A stretch of 64,000 nt of DNA from Chimonanthus salicifolius (GCA_013350335.1 CM023535.1:40422069-40486068); one strand, 5' to 3'; positions 1 to 11,825 are shown, numbered from the stretch's first letter. The notes: a model not told the origin generated them from the sequence alone. Program-made: numbers and translations.

Positions 1-720
1 TACAATAATTGGTAGCTGAGCGTCTACTATTAGGACAACCGACTCAATCAGCATCAGAGTATGTAGTCAAATGTAATGGTTGTTCGCATGCACGAGGTGC
101 AACCCACGACCAAGGGAGCCTTTGAGATAACGGAGAATGTGTTTGACAGCGTCAAAATGAGACGTGCGAGGCTGACTCATGAACTGAGAGGCAATGTGCG
201 CCACATAAGCAATATCAGGCCTGGTGAGGGTGAGATATAGAAGAACACGAACAATGTGACGATACTTAGAGGGGTCCGATAGTAGACCACCAGTGGTAGA
301 AGACAATTGAGTCTTAACGGTAACGGGTGTTGAACAGGGTTTGCAGTAAACCATCTGATTGCGGCGAAGAAGGTCAAGGGTATATTTGTTTTGAGACAAA
401 TGTAGCCGTTTGGAATGTTGAGTCACCTCGAGGCATGGAGAGTGCTAAGGTCCTTGATTTCAAATTTTGTACCCAATCGGCGAGTGAAAGACTGAAGAAG
501 CGACGGAGAATTTCCAGTCAATACTATGTCATCAACATAGATAAGAAGAATCATAATACTTTTGCCGTGTCTATATGTGAAGACAAAGCTATCATCCTTG
601 CTTTGAACAAATCTATGAGAGAGAAGGAAATGGCTGAACAGTTGAAACCACACCCTTAGTGCTTGTTCCAATCTATAAATAGTTTTATGTAATTTGCAAA
701 CGTGATGAGGACGACAAGGG
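1..720 (-). pseudogene. Ty1/copia pol remnant: reverse transcriptase C-terminal half and start of RNase H
   Basis: Read on the minus strand, this encodes the second half of a copia reverse transcriptase. The catalytic YVDD box sits in the context LLIYVDDIVLTGN (about 520-550), followed by FEIKDL, then LSQNKYTLDLLRR, then SRPDIAY-type and LRYLKGS motifs, and finally the YSDAD motif of RNase H at about 40-70. It is broken in at least three places: about four codons are missing after FEIKDLSTLH (near 423-430), there is a frameshift near 85-95, and the Trp codon after YSDAD is TGA (44-46). The window starts inside RNase H. The motif style resembles the Ale/Retrofit group, which is an inference. 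The 5' half of the same gene lies at 7681-7915 on the other side of a nested element. Confidence 0.93.
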
Positions 721-725
721 TTAAC
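721..725. other. Target site duplication TTAAC (left copy) of the nested 726-7675 element
   Basis: TTAAC lies directly left of the LTR start TGTTGTGCAA and recurs at 7676-7680, directly right of the other LTR end. Removing the element and one TTAAC copy restores a continuous copia reading frame through a Gly-Phe-Val-Asn-Pro stretch. Confidence 0.92.
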
Positions 726-855
726 TGTTGTGCAAATTTTAAATTTATAACTCGAAAGTGCACGAACTATTGGATAGTATAGTGATTGAGTGCGAGGTCG
801 AACCCATCGGAACTTAAGAAAATATATCCGTAAAAAAATACACCACTGAATTATA

Positions 856-1046
856 CTCTCTCCGTCCTATTTTAGTTGTCTCATTTGAAATATTTGTATT
901 TTTTAAGGAACTCTCTATATAAGGCTAGCACTCCATGTGATCTCATCAATTTTCAACACACTTAATACTACTCCAATATAAATAAGACAACTATTTTGGG
1001 ACAATTTCAAAATCCATATAGGACAACTAATTTGGGAAAGAGGAAG
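856..1046. mobile_element. Stowaway-like MITE inside the 3' LTR only
   Basis: This 191-bp element has terminal inverted repeats beginning CTCTCTCCGTCC on the left and CTTCCTCTTTCCC when the right end is reverse-complemented. Both ends continue into matching ..TTAGTTGTC. It is flanked by TA dinucleotides (854-855 and 1047-1048). The partner LTR at about 5855 shows the empty site with a single TA. TA duplication and this terminus are the hallmarks of Tc1/mariner-type Stowaway MITEs. It carries no coding capacity. Confidence 0.9.
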
Positions 1047-2002
1047 TATATTTTAAGAAATTTTGAAAAATCATGAAAATAAATCTTAAATATGGAATTA
1101 ATTATCTAATCTAAGAAATTTAATTTTAATTTAGAAATATTCTAAAGATAGAAAACATGGTCTAAAATTAGAAACCACATTTAAAAATAGAATTTAACAA
1201 TTAAAGAGATCTAATTTTAATTAAGATGGTGGATTTGATCTAAAAATTATAAATAATCTTAATCTAACTTAGAACACAAAATTAAGATGCAATTGAATTA
1301 TTTCCAACCTAGTTCACAATTTTTCAAGAATTTGAATTTATAAACAAAAGAAAAGAAAATAAAATATATATACATATTTGAATGGAATTTGGATTGAATA
1401 TTAAGGAGGCATTATTTTCAATACTTTAAAAATAAAATCAAAGCCTAGAACATGGAGCTCACATTTATTAATAGTTCTTGATTCAAAATTTTCATTCATA
1501 ATTAATTTAATTAAGAAAAACATGAGTTTTATTAATCAAGAAATAATCAAAATAAACCTTTGGCTTAGAGAGAATTCAACATAAAATTCCAAATCTAAAT
1601 TCTTCATTTACTCTTAAAAAGAGCTTTAGAATAGAAAATTAAGGCTCTAAACTTTCCCAAAAATTGGATGTTTAAGATGAAAATTCTAAGATTAAATCAA
1701 AACATGTATTTATAAAGATATTAAAAATCAAATCAAACTATCACAATCAACAAACATTAAGTGAAAAACCATAGATCTAACATGCTTGTCTTAATTTTAT
1801 TAATAAAACAAAGAACTAAAATTACGAAACAGTGGAATTCTTGGATTAAGAAATTAAAATGAGAAGTTAAAACACCAACCTGAAACCCATTGTGGAATTT
1901 GAATTCCACATTGTCTTTCCTTCTCTTTGTCTTCCTTTCCTTCCTCCCTATGCTCCATAAATCAGAGCCTAAGTTCAATTTTTTCAATGAGAGAGGGATA
2001 GT

Positions 2003-2010
2003 ATTTATAG
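2003..2010 (-). promoter_or_regulatory. Putative TATA box of the 3' LTR
   Basis: On the minus strand the sequence is CTATAAATACTATCCCTCTC. The same string recurs in the partner LTR at 6806-6813. A TATAAATA box conserved in both LTRs is a plausible U3 promoter. Confidence 0.55.
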
Positions 2011-2877
2011 ATGAAAGGAGGTGGAATGAATGACTTGGATTTAAAAATCTAAATAAAGCAAGTGACACTTGAAGGGCTGATATGGTTTGTACTAAACTTA
2101 GAATGGCTTAAAGGAGGCAAAGAGGTGGAAAAAATAATAAAATTCGTTTAAGAAAAGTGGGTGCAAAATCCCATTTTTTACACATGTACCACCTTAAAGC
2201 TCAGGTTTGACCTAGTTAACGTCCGAATTAGAAATAGTCGTAAACTATAAAGTTGTAGCCCTTGAATTCTTCTTTGTAATGCAATAAGAATCGACATAAT
2301 TGGACATCGGAATGGAACTTTATGGCCAAAATACGGAATATGTGTCAAACCTTCTTTATTTTTCTCCCATTCTTAATTTGTTTCTTTTTCCTTAATCCAC
2401 TTTCCAAATTTGAAAATCCTCTTATATTGGCTTGCAAATTTCGAATTTCCTCATATTTATCTTGAGATGATGAAAATAATCTTCACACTTGTGGATTTCT
2501 TCACGAGTTTTCCTTAATGGGCTTAATAATTGGACTTTTCAAAATATGGAAAATCTAATAAATGATTTTACCACTTACAATAAATTCAAAAAATGACTAA
2601 ATTAATCCAAACGCTCATCATTGGATTTGAATTAATTAGTTTACAAATAAAACCCCTAAAATTGTGGTAAATTAATTATTAAAAATTCTAACTTTCCAAA
2701 AATATCAATTTATGCCCATAAATTGCAAAATTCACATTTTGAATTCTCGTATCTTGCATTTCCCTGTAAATCCCCCCAAAACGTCCAAAATCCCATTAAA
2801 AATATTTTAAAACACACAAAATAGGGGGTACCTAGTCCAAATACAAGGGTAAAATAATCATTTTCCTGTGCTCATCA

Positions 2878-2892
2878 AATACCCCCACATTT
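2878..2892 (-). other. Polypurine tract next to the 3' LTR
   Basis: The minus strand reads AAATGTGGGGGTATT immediately before the LTR start TGATGAGCAC. Its position and G-run fit the plus-strand primer of a Ty3/gypsy element. Confidence 0.6.
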
Positions 2893-4454
2893 AGATTTTG
2901 ATAGTCCTCGAGCAAAACAAAAACTAAAAACAAAAAGTAAAATAAAATTCCTTAAACTACACCACTTTCGCTAGCACTCTCGATTGCATTTAGCGTATGC
3001 AACAAGCCTTTAAACCCTTAGCCCGCCACTAGTGGACAAGTTCTAGTCTCCTGAGGGGTTCCAATGATGATACCCACAAACATCAAATTTCAGCAAAAAT
3101 ATCTAAATAAATATTTAAACATCACACAACTCCAAAATTATTTTACAAAACTTATACCCGGAGTGTAGTATCTGATAACCAATATTAACATAACCTTCTT
3201 TTTCAAAATATGGACAAGTTTGGAAACCACCAGCTGAAAATGCGCTTCGACTCCAATTCTCACAAGATATTTCTCAGAAAGACTTTCACTGAGAGATTGG
3301 GGTAAATTCTCTCAAAAATATATGTGAGGGGAATAATTTCTAAATACAAATACTCACATATTTATCATCAAAGAATGGATTAAAACAAAGAAACCATAGA
3401 TCTCATGAATGGATGTCGTTTTCCTGAGAACATTAAAATAATACAACATTATTCTTCCTCATCTATTCTCCACATAAATACCATATTTAGACTTAAAATC
3501 AATTGGACTTCCATATAAGATGAAACGTGGCTTAGGACCGGATCATATCAAATGAGGATAAAAAACTCTAAAATTAATATTTTGACAAGAAAAAGTTAGA
3601 GGTCTTCAAAATTTTAAAATGGAATATTCTTCCTATATTTTTCTTTTTCATCATTTTCATAGCATTTTTTTTTTCACATCCTTCTTATAATGTTTGGATG
3701 TTCCCTTTTTTTTATTGATGCTTTTCTTCTTTCTTTTGCATCATTCATCATCATTTTTTTTTTTTTTTTAGTGCCATAGTTTTCTCAGAGTACCATACCA
3801 ATTTGTCATCTCTAACCTTTTCCGATCCCTAGAATAGGTCATAAATTTTTCAATGTAGGCTCAAACTCCACAACTGAAGTTTGATATGGATAACCAAGTT
3901 AATAAACAAAAAAAATCAGGTTCTCATATAAAGGCTCAAAATAGGAACTATCAAGATAACATATGACCAATATAGGTAGGTTTCAAAGTCTCAAACGGTT
4001 CAAAAATAATGGCATATATCACTTCATAAGCTTCATATGAATAATTATATAGCTTCAAATAAATTTAGAAAAATTTAAAGTTTAATAATCCAACTTTGAT
4101 TTTGTTCTCAGTAATTGACCAAAACAAATAATAATGAGATCTTCAACAAAAACATTGCACAATTCAAAGAAAAATAGAATTTACTTATAACCCTCAGAAA
4201 AATAGAATGGCTCAAAAGCTTACTAGGTCGCAAGTTTCCACTGGTATTCCTCTGGTGATTACCGAACTCATGAATATTCTTTTTTTTTAGGCTAACATTA
4301 ACATGGTTGTGTAAATTGTTTCCAAGCATAAACTTCATAAAATTCAATTGGAAAAGCATGATATAAATTTTTTTATCCACATATAATGCTAAAATCAATT
4401 TTTTTTTTCACTAAAAAAAATAAAACACAAAACCGACATAGTGTAACCTCTCAA

Positions 4455-4492
4455 TACCCCCAAACTTAAATTGAACATTGTCATCAATGTTC
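4455..4492 (-). other. Conserved 'GAGGACAATG...AAGTTTGGGGGTA'-type motif
   Basis: On the minus strand an ATTGATGACAATG stretch runs into TTTAAGTTTGGGGGTA. A close variant occurs at 50478-50515 in the second tRNA-Asp element. Similar motifs are common near the 3' end of pol in plant Tat/Athila elements (from memory of the family), which supports the affiliation. Confidence 0.55.
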
Positions 4493-5249
4493 TATAATCT
4501 ACATGTGCACCTGTAAATTAGAAGAAAATATCAGAACAGAACAATTTGAGTTGAGAAAATACCTAAGATGACTCTCTTTATTCAAAACCTGGAAAAACAA
4601 ACAGATAACAAAAACACACACACAACAAAGAGTCTAGACTGACACAAAAACACCAAAAATTGACTAAAAAAAAAAAACCAAAACCTAAACTAGGCATTGA
4701 CAAACATCGACAGATACAAGACTCTAGGCAGACTCACAATCAGAACAACTATTATCTTCTCTCTTCTTTTAATTTTTTTTTTATTTTTTTATTTAACTTA
4801 ATCTAACAATGCAATACTTAAATCAAATATACAAATAATAATCAAACAACTAAACTAATGCATGAAACTAATACCCAAATATGCATGGGCAAATTAAATA
4901 TGCACTTTTTTGTTTTTTTTTATGCAAAATAAAATGCAAATACCTAAAGAAAATCTATATATGAATGAATAAAAAAAAAAAATTCAGAGAACATGAGTTT
5001 AGAAACTTACCTTGGCCTATAGTGCTTACTTTCGAAAATTTTAGAGTGCGCAATAAAAATCCTTGCAAAATAAAACACCACAAACTTTGGTGAAGATTCC
5101 AAATCTCATAAAAAAAAAATTGAATGATTCATAAACTAAGACCATAAAATTTTTTAAATTAACATCCACCAAATTAATCAAAATTAGACTTTCAAATTCA
5201 AGGATAATGTTCCACGAATTTTTTTTTTCAATTTCGACACCGTAATTGG

Positions 5250-5700
5250 AAACCTTCCAAATTTAGATGAGGGTCTTAAATTAGAAATTTTCTAAGTTTA
5301 GACACCTTCTAAAAATATCAATTCATAAAATTAGACAATTTTGAAACTTTCTATAGACAAAAGTTCCAAAATTAAAACTAAATTTAGATCCATTTTCTAA
5401 AAATAAAATGTGACTGAATTAAATTAAAATTCTAAGATTAGAAAATTCTAAAAAGAGAAACTAGTTAATTTTTGTAATTTCCTAAAAATAGAAGTTTCCA
5501 AAAATAAAAAGTTTCTAAATTTAGCAGTGCTTCCAAAGTTATGTCATCTCTAAATTTCTTATTATAAGAAATTTCTAATTTAGGTAACCATCTAAAATTA
5601 GAGTTTCTAAAAATAGAAACTTTTAATTTTAAAGAGTTTCAAAAAATAGAAATTTTCTAAAAATAGCATTATTTCTAAAAATACATGATTCAATGACAAT
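5250..5700. repeat. Degenerate short repeats of a TTTCTAAAAATAGAAA core
   Basis: Many imperfect copies of a roughly 16-22 bp AT-rich unit (TTCTAAAAATAGAAATTT and variants) fill the leader just inside the PBS. The same type of array occupies 51890-52390 in the second element, again beside the PBS. Confidence 0.7.
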
Positions 5701-5710
5701 TTTTTAAGTT

Positions 5711-5727
5711 CCCCAACAACGACACCA
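5711..5727 (-). other. Primer binding site, tRNA-Asp type
   Basis: The minus strand reads TGGTGTCGTTGTTGGGG. This matches the complement of the plant tRNA-Asp 3' end (ideal TGGCGCCGTTGCCGGGG) with three C-to-T-like changes. It lies 6 nt inside the right LTR, as expected. Confidence 0.85.
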
Positions 5728-5733
5728 AAAACT

Positions 5734-7675
5734 TATTGTGCAAATTTTAAATGTATAACTCGCAAGCGCACGAACCATTATATAGTATAATGATTAAGTA
5801 CGAGGCGAAACCCATCAGAACTTTGGAAAATATATCTGTGAAAAAATACACAACTGAATTATATATTTTAAGAAATTTGAAAAATCATAAAAATAAATCT
5901 TAAATATGGAATTAATTATCTAATCTAAGAAATTTAATTTTAATTTAGAAATATTCTAAAGATAGAAAACATGGTCTAAAATTAGAAACCACATCTAAAA
6001 ATAAAATTTAACAATTAAAGAGATCTAATTTTAATTATGATGGTGGATTTGATCTAAAAATTATAAAAAATCTTAATCTAACGTAGAATACAAAATTAAG
6101 AAGCAATTGAATTATTTCCAACCTACTTCACAATTTTTGAAGAATTTGAATTTATAAACAAAAGAAAAGAAAATAAAATATATATACATATTTACAATGG
6201 AATTTGGATTGAATATTAAGGAGGCATTAATTTCAATACTTTAAAAATAAAATCAAAACCTAGAACATGGAGCTCACATTTATAAGTAGTTATTGATTCA
6301 AAACTTTCATTCATAATTAATTTAATTAAGAAAAACATGAGTTAAATAACAAAATAAACCTTGGACTTAGAGAGAATTCAACATACAATTCTAAATCTAA
6401 ATTCTTCACCTACTCTTAAAAAGAGCATTAGAATGGAAAACTAAGGTTCTAAACTTTCCCAAAAAATTGGATGTTTAAGATGAAAATTCTAAGATTAAAT
6501 CAAAACATGTGTTCATAAAGAAATTAAAAATCAAATCAAACTATCACAATCAACAAACATTAAGTGGAAAACCATAGATCTAAAAAGCTTGTCTTAATTT
6601 TATTAATAAAACAAAGAATTAAAATTACAAAACCATGAAATTCTTGGATTAAGAAATTAAAATGAAAAGTTAAAACACCAACCTGAAACCCATTGTGGAA
6701 TTTCAATTCCACATTGTCTTTCCTTCTCTTTGTCTTCCTTTCCTTCATTCTTATGCTCAAAAAATTAGCAGCCTAAGTTTAATTTTGTCAATGGGAGAGG
6801 GATAGTATTTATAGATGAAAGGAGGTGGAGTGGCTTGGATTTAAAAAAATTAATAAATAAAGTGACATTGGAGGGCTGATATGGTTTGTGCTAAACTTAG
6901 AATCGCTTAAAGGAGGAAAGGAGGTGGGAAAAATAGTAAAATTCATCTAAGGAAAGTGGGTGCAAAATCCCATTTTTTACATATGTACCACTTTACAGCT
7001 CAATTTTGACCTAGTTAACATTCGAACTAGAAACAGTCGTAAACTACAAAGTTGTGGCCCCTGAATTCTTGTTTTCAACGCAATAAGAATCGATGCAATC
7101 GGACATCGGACTGGAACTCTATGGCCAAAATATTGAATAAGTGTCAAACCTTCCTTATTTTTCTCCCTTTCTTATTTTGTTTCTTTTTCCTTAATCCACT
7201 TTCCAAATTCGAAAATCCTCTTATATTGGCTTGTAAATTTCGAATTTCCTCATATGTATCTTGAGATGATGAAAATAGTCTTCACACATGTGGATTTCTT
7301 CATGGGCTTTTCTTAGTGGGCTTAATAATTGGACTTTTCAAAGTATAGAAAATCTAATAAATAATTTTACCACTTACAATCAGTTCTAAAAATGACTAAA
7401 TTAATCCAAATTCTATAAATGGATTTGAATTAATTCGTTAACAAATAAAACCCCTAAAATTGTGGTAAAATAATTATTAAAAATTCTAACTTTCCAAAAA
7501 TATCAACTTATGCCTATAAATTGCAAAATTCACCTTTTGAATTCTCATATCTTGCATTTCCCTGTAAATCCTGTAAAATGTCTAAAATCCCATTAAACAT
7601 ATTCTAAAACACACAAAACAAGGGGCTAAGTGGTCTAAATACAAGGGTAAAATAGTCATTTTCTTGTGCTCATTA
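5734..7675 (-). repeat. 5' LTR of the tRNA-Asp-primed non-coding element
   Basis: Partner of 726-2877, 1,942 bp. The termini have drifted (plus strand TATTGTGC ... CTCATTA in place of TG...CA). It lacks the MITE present in the other LTR. The TTAAC target duplication follows at 7676-7680. Confidence 0.92.
6806..6813 (-). promoter_or_regulatory. Putative TATA box of the 5' LTR
   Basis: The minus strand reads CTATAAATACTATCCCTCTC, identical to the box at 2003-2010 in the other LTR. This is the copy that would drive transcription of the element. Confidence 0.55.
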
Positions 7676-7680
7676 TTAAC

Positions 7681-7915
7681 AAAGCCAGGCGGTTGATTCA
7701 TATAAACCTCTTTTTTAAGATGGCCATGAAAGAAAGCATTCTTGATGTCAAGCTGGTGAATGGCCCAAACAGAAGTAACAACGAGACTGAGAACAATGCG
7801 GATAGTAGTGGGTTTGACGACGGGGCTGAAAGACTCATCATAATCTATGCTTGCATGTTGATGAAAGCCTTTAACAATAAGCCTAACTTTATAACGCTCA
7901 ATGCTGCCATCCGAG
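7681..7915 (-). pseudogene. Ty1/copia pol remnant: reverse transcriptase N-terminal part
   Basis: The minus strand encodes, in order, DGSIERYK, a V.KGFHQ motif, IDYDESFSPVVKPTTIR, VWAIHQLDIKNAFFHG, LKKEVYMNQPPGFVN. These are the classic conserved blocks of the copia RT fingers and first catalytic Asp (QLDIKNAF). It continues exactly into 1-720 once the 726-7675 insertion is removed. The frame is open throughout this segment. Upstream of DGSIERYK the sequence switches abruptly to a Sirevirus-like LTR, so the N-terminal RT, integrase and gag are absent from the window. Confidence 0.93.
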
Positions 7916-8083
7916 TGACTAGAAGGGGGAGGAGTGAATAGATCAATCCCAATGTTAATAGTCTTTTCAAAATTTCTTGATTAATGAGAAATTGTGCGAA
8001 ATTAAATCTTAGTTAATCAAGTGTGTGATTTTGGAGGTGTGCAAGATAATAATCAATCAATCAAACAAAAAGAGAATACACAT
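7916..8083 (-). repeat. Sirevirus-like LTR, distal (3') piece
   Basis: This is the 168 bp of LTR left of the inserted solo LTR. It starts TGACTAGAAGGGGG on the plus strand, and a similar GGGGGTGAATAG string is frequent in plant copia LTRs (from memory). It continues at 11826. The 5 bp next to the insertion, CACAT (8079-8083), match CACAC (11821-11825) except at the last base. Confidence 0.7.
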
Positions 8084-8742
8084 TGTAACGCCCCGCCCTT
8101 TTTCACTCGCTTTTTCCTGTAAATTCAGAGTCTATTTTTTTTTATAACAGAGTAGAGTGATAGAGCGCGGGACGTCACGACGCGAGTTAAGTCCGAACTT
8201 CCAAAGTCTGACCCTTAACTGGCCAACCCTATGTGTGTATGGACTCAGTCCAATAAAATGGTTCACACATTGCAATATCAAGATGCGGAATAAAAATCAT
8301 AACCTGCGGAATCATAACATCAAAATGCGAAATCATAATAGAACAAAGTTCTATTCCATTCAGATAGCAAAGTATGTCAAGGCCTTGTCCATAATTAGCA
8401 AATAAATCATCCAACCATCTAAGTTATTACATTCCGTAATTGAGATACTCAAATACAAGTTCATGAGTAATTTTATTCAAAACATATAAACTAGATCTTC
8501 CAAGCTCCTATGCCTAGTCCGTCTTACGCTCATCGTTCCCTTGATTACTTGTGTCATCAACTAGGGTAGAAGTAGGGCGTTAGAACAATGCGCCCAGTAG
8601 GTATTCCAGTTACGGCTAACACATGGTTAGTACAAAACATATATTATAACATAATATGTATAAAACCAGGTAAAATCCATGCCATGCAATGATGACAGAT
8701 ATGCAATGAGTCCCACCCATCACATGTACATAAAGTACCCAC

Positions 8743-8863
8743 CACATAGGCCTTCCGGACGCACCGGCGGAGTGTGGCCCCTCCGGAATCTTCTTGATGG
8801 AAATCACATCAAGGTATTGCACATAGGTTCTTCAGACGCCCCGACGGAGTGTGACCCCTCCGG
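8743..8863. repeat. Two-copy hairpin minisatellite in the solo LTR
   Basis: Two copies of a unit about 43 bp long with a 78-bp period (ACATAGG..CTTC.GACGC.CCG.CGGAGTGTG.CCCCTCCGG). They are separated by a CTTGATGGAAATCACATCAAG hairpin (about 8792-8812). The same position in other LTRs of the family carries a different but analogous array. Confidence 0.75.
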
Positions 8864-9300
8864 TTATAAATCCTCCACCCCATGCCATGCATGAGATGCC
8901 AATGAAACACATGCTATTTTATAACATAAACATAGCATTTAAAAATTATGCTTTAAAATACATGCTCTTTCCTCATACAATCAAAGCATATAAAATCAAC
9001 CTTTGAAATATAATCAATACATGCTATTTACAACATGAACATAACATTTAAAATTCATAATAAATCATATCCTTTGAAATATATTTTCATCAAATATTAG
9101 ATAAAACAAAGTACATAATCCATGGTTTCAAAAAGGTGGAATCCTACCAAAGACCGTTCACAAATCCTTGCGTTCCCGTCCAAGATTCGATCACCGATCG
9201 CGCACCGCTTGCGAGATCCCATTACCTTATAATATAACGATAAATCAACACCAAGTCTCACCTAATTACTAGGTTCTAAGTCTATAAACAAAACCCCATG

Positions 9301-10993
9301 GGGTTCGGCCATACACCATGGCCGAAACTCATGGTCTACCATTTTGTCTATAATTACGATAATGCCATTGAGCCTAACCATAGACTTCTTTCTTGGTTAG
9401 ATCCCAAATAACCATTCATACTTCTCAAGCACATAATCCTATAAAATAATCCATGGGGTTCGGCCATACACCATGGCCGAACCCAATGTCCAATATTCTC
9501 TCATATTTACAAAAATGCCATTGGGTTCCTCTTTCCTTTAAATCTTCCATAATTAGACCCTATAAATTTCCCTAACCAAATAAGTCCGTCCAACACAACT
9601 CATGGGGTTCGGCCATACATCATGGCCGAACCCATAGTTCTCCACTTTGGTGTGTAATTACATTTTTGCCATTCCTTTCACCATCAATCCATGACATACA
9701 TTGTATCCTTTATTTTATTTTAAAAATACACATAACATAACTCATAACCTAGGTACATAATCTGATTCGTAAATCAGCCCTTAACCATGAATTAAAATAT
9801 CATTTAATCCCTTAATTTGGACCATGGGGTTCGGCCATACACCTTGGCCGAACACTATGGTGTATAGTTTCCAAATTAACTCTACATTTCAATAATTATA
9901 TGCTTTCCAAATATAAGTTCCATACTTAGATATCATATTCCATAATTAAAAAGGTTTCCCACAATTAAACCTTAGTGGGGTTCGGCCATACCTATGGCCG
10001 ATCCTCACTCATGATAACCAATCCATTCATTTGATTAATCTCCACCTTCCATTCTTGGATAGTTTCCATAATAAATCTTCATGGTCTTAATTAGATATTT
10101 TCTAATTTTAATATCCAACTCCAAGAATAGAAACTTTCCTGATAAGCAACCTCCTTTCCATAAATAGATTGTTTCCTTAATTAACCAACCCTTTCCATAA
10201 TTGGAAACACCTTCCATAAATAGATTGTTTCCTTAATTAACCAACCCTTTCCATAATTGGCAACACCTTCGATAAATAGATTGTTTCCTAATTTTAGCAA
10301 CACTTTCCATAATGGGATGCTTTCCAATTTAGTCACCCCTTCCATACATGGAAGCTTTCTAAATTTAGCGATACTTTCCATATTTAATAAGGTTTCCAAA
10401 AATAACTCCAGTGGGGTTCGGCCATGCACCATGGCCGAACCTCACCCTTGTAGATCTAAGTCCATCCTTTTACATCTACTTTCCAAATGGGTAAAATCAA
10501 CTCCATGGGGTTCGGCCATACACTATGGCTTAACCCTATAGCTCGCAATCTTTGACCATTGATTTAATTCCATTAAAACATTCAATACTAAATACCAACT
10601 CCATAAACAACTCCATAAAATATTTGGTGGGGTTCGGCCATACATCATGGCCGAACCTCACCCCATTCTCTTCATTAATATTGATCCAATCAATTAGCCA
10701 TAAAACAGTCATGGTTCGGCCATGCCATGGCCGACCCATATTCCATGTTCTCTCATTGATTTCTTGAATCTAAAACCGACAACCATCAAAGGTTTCTATG
10801 GTTTAAAAATCTGAGAACATGCAACCAATTTCTCTCTAATTTCCTTCCATGGTTTTTCAATGTACAAAACCCAACAAAATAAATCCAATCCTTCCATGGG
10901 GTTCGGCCATAGTGGTTCTTTTTCTCCTTTTAACCCATTAATCTATCTCTTAATCTTCCTCCATGGGGTTCGGCCATGCACTATGGCCGAACC
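9301..10993. repeat. Field of about ten dispersed TTCGGCCAT / ATGGCCGAA palindromes
   Basis: Copies start near 9301, 9457, 9604, 9826, 9975, 10412, 10506, 10630, 10711 and 10966, with half-sites near 10899 and 11334. Each is GGGTTCGGCCAT, a 4-8 nt loop, then ATGGCCGAACCC, often with extra flanking complementarity (CCATGGGG ... CCCATGG). The intervening 70-400 bp are AT-rich and unrelated to each other. Confidence 0.9.
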
Positions 10994-11825
10994 CTATGGT
11001 TCTTTTTGTTTCAAAACATAAAATTATTAATCAAGATACTAACCTTTTCCCCTTTGGTTTCTTGCTCTTCCAATTTTCTTTTCCTTTCCCTTTGCTTTTC
11101 TCGAAACAAGAACTCCTTCTTATTGCTGACCTTTTCCTTGTGTATTGCCGTGTATGAGCCTTGAGAGATTGAGAGAGAGATGGGATTGTAAAAACCAGTG
11201 CACCCCCTTGGGTCTCTCCTTTTATTAAGCTCTCCTTAGTCCCATACTTAGAAAGTGTTTAAGATAGGCAACCTCCTCCTTTTGCCGTGTACCCCCTTGC
11301 CATAGATGGAATGCCGACCTTCCTTGCTTTACTTAGCCATGGCCGACTTCTCCTTCTTAATTTAAAACCTTCCCTTTATCCCATTTATTTATTTAGATTA
11401 GATAGTTTCCTTGGTTACTATCTTATGTGCATAACATTTATATTTAATATATAAATTTCGGCCATGCATAATCTCATTTGATTTTTGAACATTTTTTTAA
11501 GATATGCAAATCCAATTTAATTAAGAAAGTCCCTCTTCAAATATTCTAGCATATCATTTGTGGATTAAAATCCCACATATCTCTGATGCGCATAGTCTAT
11601 GGATTTCACATTCAAAATTCGGCCATGAAATCTTTTATTCAAAATTGGATATAATTCATCACTAATTTAATTCAACCCATTTAAATTTTAATAAGACCAA
11701 TTCCACTATTGGTTGGGTCCTAATTGGGTCATGGCCCAATTCCTTATCCATATAAGATCCAATTCTAAAATTCACAATTAAAAATGAATAAATAATAAAC
11801 TGAAAACCCGAGGTGTTACACACAC

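Larger units (their letters stand above)
726..2877 (-). repeat. 3' LTR of the tRNA-Asp-primed non-coding element
   Basis: This is a direct repeat of 5734-7675, with ends TG...CA (TGTTGTGCAA ... GTGCTCATCA on the plus strand). It is 2,152 bp long and about 1,960 bp once the inserted MITE is discounted, matching the 1,942 bp of its partner. Short AUG-initiated ORFs inside it lie in the LTR leader and are not regarded as genes. Confidence 0.92.
2893..5710 (-). other. Non-coding interior of the LARD-type element
   Basis: About 2.8 kb of AT-rich sequence has no gag or pol similarity and no long reading frame; the longest is a 96-codon frame at 4108-4398 without recognisable motifs. It contains long T runs (about 3666-3770) and a motif block at 4455-4492. 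Segments around 3523-3610 and 4100-4330 are recognisably related to 49506-49580 and 50090-50320 of the second element, so the interior is a conserved family sequence and not random filler. Confidence 0.75.
726..7675 (-). mobile_element. Non-coding LTR retrotransposon (tRNA-Asp primed, Athila/Tat-like LARD-type), inserted in copia pol
   Basis: This is a complete 6.95-kb element with LTRs at 726-2877 and 5734-7675, a perfect 5-bp target duplication, a PBS matching the 3' end of plant tRNA-Asp (5711-5727) and a polypurine tract beside the left LTR. Together these set the orientation as minus. The 2.86-kb interior contains no recognisable gag or pol, so the element is non-autonomous. tRNA-Asp priming is typical of the Athila/Calypso group, so that affiliation is an inference. 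A relative occupies 49506-54062. The two LTRs differ at several positions per 60-base line in places, so this insertion is clearly older than the one at 15109-27171. Confidence 0.9.
8084..11820 (-). repeat. Solo chromovirus LTR (subfamily A), 3.74 kb, in a Sirevirus LTR
   Basis: It starts TGTAACGCCCCGCCC and ends GAGGTGTTACA, so it has TG...CA ends and the minus orientation of the other TGTAACGCC-type LTRs here. It is flanked by CACAT/CACAC, a 5-bp target duplication with one mismatch. No internal sequence is attached on either side, so it is a solo LTR left by LTR-LTR recombination. In order it contains the U5-side block with GACGCGAGTTAAG and CTTAACTGGCC, the AGGGCGTTAG...GCGCCCAGTAGG hairpin (about 8575-8598), a hairpin minisatellite (8743-8863) and about ten TTCGGCCAT palindromes (9301-10993). 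ORFs within it have no homology that I recognise. Confidence 0.88.

Noticed and set aside
1757..2068. Paired minus-strand ORFs in the two LTRs of the 726-7675 element (also 6560-6760)
   Set aside because: They lie just downstream of the LTR TATA box and are not equally open in both copies (the second is shorter); no recognisable domain.
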